From contig CALGIJ010000028.1 of assembly GCA_937915545.1 (NCBI GenBank), positions 55,086 through 119,085 of the forward strand: DNA of 64,000 nt, given 5' to 3'. The position numbers were made by a program, and so were the translations under genes. A model generated the notes under the pieces. The model did not search any database. It was not told the DNA's origin and saw nothing but the letters and a program-made list of their open reading frames with translations. Below, piece after piece: positions 8,141 through 15,297 of the stretch (within the stretch, counting starts at the first letter, position 1; every line of letters begins with the position of its first letter). The stretch is from an uncultured Desulfobacterales bacterium. Lineage in GTDB: Bacteria > Desulfobacterota > Desulfobulbia > Desulfobulbales > Desulfocapsaceae.

Positions 8141-8773
8141 TCAACGCCGGGCCGGCCGCAGGAGGCCGCGCAGCCACTTGAAGGGGAAGAACATCGACAC
8201 CTGGCGCTGATAGGCACGGTAGGCGTCGCCATGTTCGGCGAGGATCCTGCGCTCTTCGAGCATGGCGCCGACCAGCAGATAGCCGCTGAGAATGACCACG
8301 GCAAGCAGCAGCGCTGTGCTATAGGCGGGGAAGAACCCCCACAGGAAGAGCAGGGAGCCGAGATACCAGGGGTGGCGGGTGACGGCGAAGACGCCGCTGA
8401 CGGCAAAGGCGCCCTCCTCGCCGAGCAGCAGCGGCGCCCGGTTTTCGCATAGCTGGCGCAGGCCGAGGAAGGTGGCGAGGTCGTAGCGCCGGGCGCCGCC
8501 GCGAAAGAGCACCAGGGCAAGGAGGAGCAGCACCAGGCGGCAGGTTGTGCCCAGGACCCCCTGCCAGGCAAACAGCCTCTCGCCGTCAAGCGACCGCGTG
8601 ACGAACATCAGCGGCGCCAAGGTCGCCAGGGCAAAGGCGTTATAGCCTAGGCGGTACCAGCGCCGGCTGGCAGGCCACAGCCGCTCCGCCAGGCCTGCCG
8701 CCGCGCTGGCGACCAGCAGGCTGTGCAGAACACACCAGGACAACCATAACAGGGCGAGAAGGGGCAGCGTCAT
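8141..8773 (-). CDS. Membrane protein of the isoprenylcysteine carboxyl methyltransferase / NnrU-like family
   Basis: Polytopic membrane protein of 210 residues with about five hydrophobic segments (residues 1-20, 45-62, 76-92, 122-150 and 150-170). The C-terminal third has the ICMT/PEMT signature: VTRHPWYLGSLLFLWG, where RHP contacts S-adenosylmethionine in characterised relatives, then EERRILAEHGDAYRAYQRQV and MFFPF. This suggests an SAM-dependent methyltransferase acting on a membrane substrate, but bacterial members are mostly uncharacterised. It converges with the alcohol dehydrogenase gene (16 nt between stops). Confidence 0.72.
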   Translation of the reverse strand: MTLPLLALLWLSWCVLHSLLVASAAAGLAERLWPASRRWYRLGYNAFALATLAPLMFVTRSLDGERLFAWQGVLGTTCRLVLLLLALVLFRGGARRYDLATFLGLRQLCENRAPLLLGEEGAFAVSGVFAVTRHPWYLGSLLFLWGFFPAYSTALLLAVVILSGYLLVGAMLEERRILAEHGDAYRAYQRQVSMFFPFKWLRGLLRPARR

Positions 8774-8902
8774 GGCCTGCGACAGCTCATGACCGGGTGG
8801 CCCACGCGACCGGCCACGGCAGCCGCTACTGGCCCGCCGCCGGGACCTGCCGCAGGCGGCAGGGAAACCGCCTCCGCGCCACCCCCGCCGGGCGAGCCAG
8901 CC

Positions 8903-9196
8903 TCAGGACTTGCGGCCATCCTGGCGGCGGGGAGGGGCGGTGCGCGCGGCGCCTTCGGGACGCGGCCGCGCCTCGTTGACCACCACCGTGCGTCCCTTGA
9001 GCACCTTGCCGTTGAGCCCTTCGATAGCCGCCTTGGCCTCGACGTCGGCCATCTCCACGAAGCCGAAGCCCTTCGACTGCCCGGTGGTCTTGTCCTTGAT
9101 GATGGCCACCGAGGTCACCGTTCCAAACGCCTCCAGCGCCTGCCGCAACTCATCCTCGCTGATCCCGTACGACAAATTGCCCAAGTAGATCTTCAT
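8903..9196 (-). CDS. RRM-type RNA-binding protein
   Basis: Single RNA recognition motif of 97 residues. RNP2 is KIYLGNLSYGI at the very N-terminus and RNP1 is SKGFGFVEM, with the aromatic residues that stack on RNA present. A short Arg/Pro-rich tail (ARPRPEGAARTAPPRR) follows, as in the cold-inducible bacterial Rbp proteins. The start at 9196 is preceded by a long purine tract (GGAGGAGGCGGAG). An AT-rich 84-nt spacer upstream contains TTGATG-17-TAGAAA on the minus strand as a weak promoter candidate. Likely a post-transcriptional regulator or RNA chaperone; targets unknown. Confidence 0.92.
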   Translation of the reverse strand: MKIYLGNLSYGISEDELRQALEAFGTVTSVAIIKDKTTGQSKGFGFVEMADVEAKAAIEGLNGKVLKGRTVVVNEARPRPEGAARTAPPRRQDGRKS

Positions 9197-9325
9197 CTCC
9201 GCCTCCTCCATTCTCCTTGACCGTCGCCACAAGCCGCCCACGCCGCTTGCGGGCCACTCATATTTCTACCTAAAAACAGTCAACTCATCAACATTTCTCG
9301 GGGGCGGGGCCAGAATCGGTCCCGG

Positions 9326-11593
9326 TCAGGAAGGAGGGATGGGCCCTGGCGGTGTGGACCCTTCGCCGCCGCTTCGCTCCGCCGGCGACGGCCGGCTGTC
9401 GCCCTGACGCAGCACCTCGTGCATCGCCAGGGCGAGTTCGGGGATCATCAGCGGCTTCTTGAGAAAGCGCCCGGCCCCGAGGCGCAAGGCTTCCTTGACG
9501 TCCTCGGTCTCGGCATAGCCGCTGACGATGATCGCCTTCTGACGCGGATACATGGCGATGATCCGCTCGTAGGTCACCCGCCCGTTGATGCCCGGCGCCA
9601 TGATCATATCGAGGATGACCAGGTCCACCGGGGTGCGCCGCAGGTAGTCGATGGCCGCCTCGCCGCTCGGCACGGTGTCGGCCTGGTAGCCGAGCTTCTC
9701 GACGATGCTCGAGGTGATCAGGCGCTGGGTGGCGACATCGTCGACGATGAGAACGGTCTGCCCGTGGCCGCGCAGCAGGGCGAGGTCGGCCTGCTCCGGC
9801 AAGGCGGGCATCTGCTGCGCGGTGACGGGGAAGGAGACGGTAAAGCGGGTGCAGCCGCCGGAACTGGCCACCTCGATATGGCCGTGGTGGTCCTGCACCA
9901 CGTTCCACACCACCGTCAGGCCGAGGCCGGTGCCGCTGCGCCCCATGACCTTCTTGGAGTAGAAGGGTTCGAAGATCTTCTCCACATCCTCGCTGCTGAT
10001 GCCCTTGCCATAATCGACCACCTCCAGCTCAACGTAGTCCCCTTCCTCGACCTCGGCGGGACCGCCGTCGCGGCCATCGACCCGCCTGCCGCGCAGGCTC
10101 ACCGTCACCAGCCCCGGGGCGGTGCTCGCCTCGAAGGCGTTGGAGACGAGGTTCATCACCACCTTGCGCAGATGGATGCGCGAGCCGAGCAGCGGCGGAC
10201 AGTCTTCCGCCAGGCGGGCTTCAAGGGTGATGCCGGGGTGATACTGCTCGACCATGCGGAATTCCGGAGACTGCAGGTACTCCTCGACGATCGCCCTCAG
10301 GCTGAGCGGCTCCTTGGCCACCGCCACGCCGCGGGCCACGGTGAGCAGGTCCTGGACGATGGCCGAGGCGCGCAGCCCGGCCTGCTGGATGGTCTCGATC
10401 GGCCGGCGCATGCGGTGGTCCACGGGCAGGTCGTAGAGCAGCAGCTGCGGGTAACTGACGATGCCCGAGAGAATATTGTTGAGGTCGTGGGCCACTCCGC
10501 CGGCAAGCAGGCCGAGGGACTCCATCTTCTTGGCCCGCGCCTCGAAGAGGCGGCTTTCCTGCAGGGCTTTCTCGTTGCGGTTGCGCTCGGTGACGTCGGT
10601 CAGGGTGACCAGCACGCGCAGGTCCGGCAGCAGCACCGAGTTGAATTCGATCTCCTTGACCGAGCCGTCCCTGCAGGTGACGCGGTACTGGCAGCCGCCG
10701 CTCCTGCCCATGGCGCGCCAGTGCTCGGCGACCTGCTGCCGATAGTTACTCTCGGGGTAGGCCAGCGGCGGCCAGTCGGAGACACGGGGCAGGTCGCCAT
10801 GGTCGTAGCCGGTAATGAGGGTGAAGGCGGTGTTGAGGTGGAGGATGTTGTCGTCCTTGTCCCACACCGCAACTCCCAGGGGGATGTGGTGCAGCAGGCT
10901 GGTGAGCAGGGCGTGCTGCCGCTCGACCTCGCGGGCCGCCTCGAGCTGGCGCTCCCTGGCCTGGCCGCGACGGAAGAAGAGGATGACGATAATGCCGGCC
11001 AGCGTCAGGGTGAGCACGAAGAGCAGGTTGACGCTGCGCTGGAAGGCATCGAGGCGCCTGCGCTCCTTCTCGAGGATGGCCCGCGCCTGTCCCCACGACT
11101 CGTCTCTGATAGCCGAGGCCTTGCCCACCGCCTCGTCGATGCGGCGGTGTATCAGGGAGAGCGTCACCGGTGAGTCGGCGGCATAGCCGGAAACCCCCTC
11201 CGCCTGCCAGGTCTGCAGGTCGGCGATGGCCGGGGCGAGCACCGCATGGAAGGCCGAGGCGTTGACCATGTTATTGACTACGTAGGTGTCGCGCAATTCA
11301 ACGATATGGTGCTGGGCGTGGGCGATCTTCTCGCCGAGTGCGGCGACATCGGCCGGACGGTTGCTCGCCGCCGCTGTCGCTGCCGCGGCAGCGACAGCGG
11401 CGGCGTCCTCGAGGGCCAGGGAGAGGGAATTGAGCTCGCCGAAGAGGGTGATGGGCAGATTTTTCTCGATGGAATGCAGGGTGCGGTTGGTATAGATGAC
11501 CACCACCAGCACCGCCAGGCACACCACGCCGACGCCGCTGTAGAACATGGCCCGCAGGGGCAGCATGGCCTTGCCCGCTCCGGAGGACGTCAC
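9326..11593 (-). CDS. Hybrid sensor histidine kinase (PAS, HisKA, HATPase, receiver)
   Basis: Membrane sensor of 755 residues. TM1 about 16-35, periplasmic helical segment 36-186 with an alanine-rich stretch (62-76), TM2 about 188-207, PAS 230-340, HisKA with phospho-accepting His369 in GGVAHDLNN, HATPase_c to about 600, and a C-terminal receiver starting TVLIVDD with LVILDMIM as phospho-acceptor strand. There is no output domain, so phosphate must pass to another protein. The start overlaps the TAXI binding-protein stop by 4 nt (ATGA), so the two are made together and probably work as receptor and kinase. The periplasmic part is too short and helical to be a Cache fold and may be the docking surface. 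The alanine stretch is encoded by a perfect 40-bp palindrome. Its kinase core closely resembles the hybrid kinase at 61249-63882. Confidence 0.92.
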   Translation of the reverse strand: MTSSGAGKAMLPLRAMFYSGVGVVCLAVLVVVIYTNRTLHSIEKNLPITLFGELNSLSLALEDAAAVAAAAATAAASNRPADVAALGEKIAHAQHHIVELRDTYVVNNMVNASAFHAVLAPAIADLQTWQAEGVSGYAADSPVTLSLIHRRIDEAVGKASAIRDESWGQARAILEKERRRLDAFQRSVNLLFVLTLTLAGIIVILFFRRGQARERQLEAAREVERQHALLTSLLHHIPLGVAVWDKDDNILHLNTAFTLITGYDHGDLPRVSDWPPLAYPESNYRQQVAEHWRAMGRSGGCQYRVTCRDGSVKEIEFNSVLLPDLRVLVTLTDVTERNRNEKALQESRLFEARAKKMESLGLLAGGVAHDLNNILSGIVSYPQLLLYDLPVDHRMRRPIETIQQAGLRASAIVQDLLTVARGVAVAKEPLSLRAIVEEYLQSPEFRMVEQYHPGITLEARLAEDCPPLLGSRIHLRKVVMNLVSNAFEASTAPGLVTVSLRGRRVDGRDGGPAEVEEGDYVELEVVDYGKGISSEDVEKIFEPFYSKKVMGRSGTGLGLTVVWNVVQDHHGHIEVASSGGCTRFTVSFPVTAQQMPALPEQADLALLRGHGQTVLIVDDVATQRLITSSIVEKLGYQADTVPSGEAAIDYLRRTPVDLVILDMIMAPGINGRVTYERIIAMYPRQKAIIVSGYAETEDVKEALRLGAGRFLKKPLMIPELALAMHEVLRQGDSRPSPAERSGGEGSTPPGPIPPS
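11366..11405. repeat. Perfect 40-bp palindrome inside the hybrid kinase gene
   Basis: Every base from 11366 to 11405 pairs with its mirror position (20-bp arms, no loop, centre at CCGC|GG between 11385 and 11386). The flanking bases 11365 and 11406 do not pair, so the boundaries are sharp. It encodes the alanine-rich stretch near residues 63-76 of the kinase and reads the same on both strands. It could extrude as a cruciform or fold as an mRNA hairpin. Confidence 0.97.
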
Positions 11594-12633
11594 GGCAGCA
11601 GGCGCTTCTGGCGGTAGAACCGCTCCGCGCCTGGGTGCAGGGGCAGCGAGAGGCCGCGCAGGGCATTGTCCAGGGCAATGGCCCCGCCAAGGGGATGGCC
11701 CTGACGCAACAGGCCGGCGGTTCGCTCGGCAAAGAGCACCTCGGCCATGGCATAGGCGATATTCTCAGGCATGGTCTCGTTGACCACCAGCAGGGCGAAG
11801 ACCTCGAGGGTCGGCGTCTCCGCCACCCCCCGGTAAGTGCCGCCAGGGATGCTCCCCGGCGCAAGGAAGGGATGACGGCGGTGGATGTCGGCCGCCACCG
11901 CGGGGGCTATCGGCACCAGGCTGACACCGACATCCGCCAACCGGGTGACCGCTTCGTTGGGCGCCCCGGCCATCAGCGCGAAACCCTGCAGCTGGCCGCT
12001 CTTCATCTTGTCCTCGGTAAAGGCCGGCTTGAGATAGAGGGCTTGCAGGTCGAGCTCGCCGAGGCCGTGGGCGGCGAGGACGATATTCATGATCACCTTG
12101 GTGCCCGAGCCGAGTTCGTCGAGGGAGAAACGCTTGCCACGCAGGTCGGCGATAGTGGTGACGCCGGCATCCTTGCGCACCACCATCTGCAGCTTCTCCG
12201 CATAGAGACTGGCGATGGCCCTGAGCTCCCCCTTGCCCGTCGGCTGGGCGAACTCGCCCTGGCGTTGCTCGACCATGGCGGCGACATCGGCCTGCACCAT
12301 GCCCACCTCCAGTTCCCCGGAGAGCACTCCACGGGCGTTCTCCATCGACCCGGCGGAGTTCTGGGCGATGGCCACCCGGCTATGGAGGGGCGAAGCGGGA
12401 TCGGCGGCGGCATCGGTCAGCGCCATGGCGATGACCCTGCCGATGGGGTAATACACTCCCGTGCTGCCGCCGGTGCCGATGCGCAGGACCTCCAGTGCCG
12501 CTGCAGACAGGGGCGACAAAAGCACGGACAGGCCCGCCATGAACAGTGCCAGGTTGCGACGGCTTGTCCAGCCCCCTCCCCGAACACCCTCTCGCCCGCC
12601 GTTTTCCGTACCCTGCCGTTCACTGCGCGCCAT
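11590..12633 (-). CDS. TAXI-family periplasmic solute-binding protein (orphan, linked to a histidine kinase)
   Basis: Secreted binding protein of 347 residues with an N-terminal signal peptide (Arg-rich start, hydrophobic 28-44, AAA cleavage region). TAXI signatures are LRIGTGGSTGVYYPIG just after the signal, NSAGSMENARGVLSGELEVGMVQAD and RGKRFSLDELGSG. TAXI proteins normally feed a TRAP transporter, but no TRAP membrane subunit is present in the window. Instead the stop overlaps the start of a hybrid histidine kinase by 4 nt. I infer that it presents its ligand (glutamate- or dicarboxylate-like in relatives) to the kinase. Start supported by GGAGGAGGGA upstream. Confidence 0.9.
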   Translation of the reverse strand: MARSERQGTENGGREGVRGGGWTSRRNLALFMAGLSVLLSPLSAAALEVLRIGTGGSTGVYYPIGRVIAMALTDAAADPASPLHSRVAIAQNSAGSMENARGVLSGELEVGMVQADVAAMVEQRQGEFAQPTGKGELRAIASLYAEKLQMVVRKDAGVTTIADLRGKRFSLDELGSGTKVIMNIVLAAHGLGELDLQALYLKPAFTEDKMKSGQLQGFALMAGAPNEAVTRLADVGVSLVPIAPAVAADIHRRHPFLAPGSIPGGTYRGVAETPTLEVFALLVVNETMPENIAYAMAEVLFAERTAGLLRQGHPLGGAIALDNALRGLSLPLHPGAERFYRQKRLLP

Positions 12634-12987
12634 GTCGTCCCTCCTCCGTCGCTGAACCCCTCTCTGCCCGCCAAGCCTCCTAAAAGTCTAGCACAATTTC
12701 CTGCCGGGAACAAACGCCAGTCGACTTCACCCAACAATCGCTGCCACTCTTCCACCGACGCGCCAGCCAACTCTTGACCCATGCCGCCACCTTCTGCAGA
12801 TGTCGGCCCCTGCAGCGACGCCACCACCCCTCGCGGGACTTGCCGCGGCAAGGGCCCTTTCCGGCAGGGCCAACGGCCTTCGGCGGGCATCTCGCCAGGT
12901 CAATATCTTGCCCTCTCGGCGGCATCTTCTCCGGCAAACTCGGTGAGAACCCCAGGCGAGCGATCCTCGACCCGGCGCCGATATATC
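12634..12987. other. Intergenic region without a gene; overlapping palindromes
   Basis: Lies between the divergent TAXI-kinase operon and the ribbon-helix-helix gene. No coding frame here has a ribosome site or recognisable product. It contains two overlapping perfect palindromes, CTTGCCGCGGCAAG (12839-12852) and AAGGGCCCTT (12850-12859), about 205 nt upstream of the TAXI start. They may be an operator or a chance GC-rich structure. Confidence 0.4.
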
Positions 12988-13017
12988 TTGCAAGGACACC
13001 CAGTTCTCCCCTATAGT
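12988..13017 (+). promoter_or_regulatory. Promoter predicting a leaderless transcript
   Basis: TTGCAA (12988-12993), 18-nt spacer, TATAGT (13012-13017). The expected start of transcription, about 7 nt after the -10 element, falls on the A of the ATG at 13024. No Shine-Dalgarno precedes that ATG, so the two observations agree with a leaderless mRNA. Confidence 0.5.
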
Positions 13018-13023
13018 CATCAG

Positions 13024-13503
13024 ATGGCAAAGCAAAAAAACACACCATCCGCCGGCCGCCCGAAAAAATACGCGGAGCCGAGCGGCCCGATCACCGTCAC
13101 CCTGCCCGACCGCATCCTCCGCCTCCTCGAAGGCATCGACTCCGACCGCAGCAAGGCCATTGTCAAGTGCGTCGAGGCGCAAACCACTCTGGCAGGACCC
13201 GACAAGGGGATCAACATCGTCAAGGCCACCGAGGAAAGCGCCGTCATCATCGTCTCCTCGCGCCGTCATCTGCAAAAGATCCCCTGGCTGAGACTGGTGG
13301 AGATCGCTCCGAGCCGTTTTCTCCTCGCCATGCCCGGCGGAACCGATATCGCCACCCTCGAGGTATCCCTGCTCGATCTCCTCGAGCACCTCCCCGCAGA
13401 CGACGAGGAACGGGCAATGCTCGAGGAACTGCGCCACCACCTCACCGTCCACCGTCGCAGCAACAACGTCTCCAAGGGGGAGATCCTCTTCGTCGATCTA
13501 TAG
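13024..13503 (+). CDS. Putative ribbon-helix-helix DNA-binding protein
   Basis: Protein of 159 residues. The N-terminal part is basic (MAKQKNTPSAGRPKKY), followed by PITVTLPDRILRLLEGIDSD and RSKAIVKCVE, the strand-helix-helix spacing of Arc/MetJ/CopG-type repressors. The remaining 100 residues form a mixed alpha/beta domain (GINIVKATEESAVIIVSSRRHLQKIP) of no family I recognise, ending VSKGEILFVDL. No Shine-Dalgarno is present, and a -10 element lies 7 nt from the ATG, consistent with leaderless expression. No toxin gene follows, so it is not an obvious antitoxin; a stand-alone ligand-responsive regulator is more likely. It could control the radical SAM gene downstream, which has operator-like DNA. 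Confidence 0.7.
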   Translation: MAKQKNTPSAGRPKKYAEPSGPITVTLPDRILRLLEGIDSDRSKAIVKCVEAQTTLAGPDKGINIVKATEESAVIIVSSRRHLQKIPWLRLVEIAPSRFLLAMPGGTDIATLEVSLLDLLEHLPADDEERAMLEELRHHLTVHRRSNNVSKGEILFVDL

Positions 13504-13638
13504 TCCCCTGTCCCCCACCGGCAACGACATCGTTGTCGCCAGCGCTGCCTTTCCCCGCCGAACTGCCCCTCTTCGCCGCGAGTCCCTGTTTTTGTGCCGT
13601 TCGCCGAGTCACGTGACGGTAGCCGGGCACTATTTGCC

Positions 13639-13668
13639 TTGATTTTTACGTTATAATGAGTATATAAT
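13639..13668 (+). promoter_or_regulatory. Promoter of the B12 radical SAM gene
   Basis: TTGATT (13639-13644), 18-nt spacer, TATAAT (13663-13668) in a sharply AT-rich patch 100 nt before the radical SAM start. A second TATAAT lies at 13652-13657. Confidence 0.6.
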
Positions 13669-13682
13669 TTGATTTATAACGT
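13648..13682. promoter_or_regulatory. Operator-like inverted repeat spanning the -10 element
   Basis: Perfect 9-bp arms ACGTTATAA (13648-13656) and TTATAACGT (13674-13682) with 17 nt between; centre-to-centre distance is 26 bp, so the half-sites are about 2.5 turns apart. The -10 hexamer lies between the arms, so a bound dimer would block RNA polymerase. Confidence 0.5.
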
Positions 13683-13767
13683 CATAATCCATGGGACGCC
13701 TCTCGGCTGCAGCATTCCGCCACCATTGACACTCGATCACGTTCCATGGGAAGGGTTTCAGTTCGCC

Positions 13768-15222
13768 ATGAAATGTCTCTTTGTCTACAAAACGGCATCC
13801 CTCGACATCACCGACCCGATGGGCATCATGTGCCTCATCGCCAACATCAAGAAACATGGCCACCAGGCAGACCTCTTCCTCACCAACCTGGAGAAGGATC
13901 TCTTCGCTGCCGTGCGGAACTATGCCCCCGATGTCATAGGTTTTTCAGTGACGAGCGGCTCGGAGACCTACTACATGGGGCTGATTCGCCGCCTGCGCCA
14001 GCACCTGCCCTTTCTCTCCATCCTCGGCGGGCCGCACCCGACCTTTTTCCCGGAAATACTCAACGAGCCGGAAGTCGACATCATCTGCCGCGGCGAGGGC
14101 GACGATGCCGTTGTCGAACTGCTCGACCGCCTGCGCGACGGGCGCGACTATGGCGACGTCGCCAACCTGTGGGTGAAAAAAAACGGCCAGGTGGTGCAGA
14201 ACCCGATGCGCCCACTTATCGCCGACCTCGATCGCCTGCCCTTCCCCGACCGCGACTCCTTTCTCAAGTACTATGCCTACCGTCACAGCAGCGTAAAACA
14301 CTTCCTCTCGAGCCGTGGCTGCCCCTACGACTGCACCTACTGTTTCAACCATATGCTGAAACAGCTCTACAGGGACGAGGTCGGCGGCGGCACCTACTGC
14401 CGCATCCGCAGCGTCGACAACGTTATCAGGGAAATCGAGGCGGTGCGCGACAACTACCCGCTGAAAATCGTCTACTTCCACGATGACCTGTTTATCATGA
14501 ACTCCGCCTGGCTCAAGGAGTTCTCCGCAACCTACAAGGAGCGGGTCGGCCTGCCGATGATCTGCTATGTCAGGGCCAATCTGGTCACCGAGGAAGTGGT
14601 GCAGTCCCTCAAGGAAGCCAACTGCGTCACCATCGCCATGGGAGTGGAAAGCGGCAATGACAGCATCCGCAGGAACGTGCTCAAACGACGCATGAGCGAC
14701 GAGCAGATCATCGAGGCCGGCCGGCTGTTCCACAAATACGGGATCTCGATCATGACCCAGAACATGGTCGGCCTCCCGGAGGAGACCATCGACAACGCCT
14801 ACGAAACCATCAACATCAACCGCAAGCTCCGCCCGGCTTACGCCTGGGTGTCGATCTTCCAGCCTTACCCGCGCACCGAGATGCACGCCTACTGCATCGC
14901 CAAGGGCTACCTCGACCCACACCACGTGCAACATGCCTCCTACCAGGTCGAGTCGCCGATCAACACCGGCACCACCAAACGGCAATTCGAAAACCTCCAC
15001 AAGCTCTTCGCCCTGGCCATCGAAAACTCGCTGGTCCTCCGCCTGTCGCGCACCCTGATTTCCTGGCCAAAAACCCCCCTCTTCAACATCGCCTACCGGC
15101 TCTTCAAGGGCTACACCCACATCTTCAGACTCAAGATGAGCAGCGGCGAGAGCGGATTCTTCGTCTACCTCTGGGATCTTGTGGGCTACAAGGTGCGCCG
15201 TGCCCGCAACAAGACATTCTGA
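13768..15222 (+). CDS. B12-binding-domain radical SAM protein
   Basis: Protein of 484 residues. The N-terminal cobalamin-binding-type domain (about 1-140) includes IGFSVTSGSETYYMGLIRRLR and LGGPHPTFFPEI; a classical DxHxxG is not visible, as in many members. The radical SAM core follows with GCPYDCTYCF, whose Cys185, Cys189 and Cys192 bind the 4Fe-4S cluster, then VYFHDDLFIMN, VESGNDSIRRNVLKR and MVGLPEET. The start at 13768 (MKCLFVYKTASLD) begins the Rossmann fold and is preceded by GGGAAGGG. The gene stands alone with its own promoter and operator-like repeat. Family members methylate or cyclise unactivated carbons in lipid, tetrapyrrole or natural-product pathways; no neighbour hints at the substrate. 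Confidence 0.9.
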   Translation: MKCLFVYKTASLDITDPMGIMCLIANIKKHGHQADLFLTNLEKDLFAAVRNYAPDVIGFSVTSGSETYYMGLIRRLRQHLPFLSILGGPHPTFFPEILNEPEVDIICRGEGDDAVVELLDRLRDGRDYGDVANLWVKKNGQVVQNPMRPLIADLDRLPFPDRDSFLKYYAYRHSSVKHFLSSRGCPYDCTYCFNHMLKQLYRDEVGGGTYCRIRSVDNVIREIEAVRDNYPLKIVYFHDDLFIMNSAWLKEFSATYKERVGLPMICYVRANLVTEEVVQSLKEANCVTIAMGVESGNDSIRRNVLKRRMSDEQIIEAGRLFHKYGISIMTQNMVGLPEETIDNAYETININRKLRPAYAWVSIFQPYPRTEMHAYCIAKGYLDPHHVQHASYQVESPINTGTTKRQFENLHKLFALAIENSLVLRLSRTLISWPKTPLFNIAYRLFKGYTHIFRLKMSSGESGFFVYLWDLVGYKVRRARNKTF

Positions 15223-15242
15223 TCACCACACCACATCGCCAG

Positions 15243-15263
15243 GGGGCGCGACTCCTGCGCCCC
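15243..15263. terminator. GC hairpin between convergent genes
   Basis: GGGGCGC (15243-15249) and GCGCCCC (15257-15263) with a 7-nt loop, between the ends of the radical SAM and pyruvate kinase genes. It has no T-run; terminator function is suggested only by position. Confidence 0.4.
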
Positions 15264-15297
15264 GATCGACCATGAGTGCGTGGCGACGGCGTAACGT

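Noticed and set aside
13024..13503. Antitoxin of a toxin-antitoxin pair
   Set aside because: The ribbon-helix-helix start is suggestive, but the protein is long and no small toxin-like gene lies next to it on either side.
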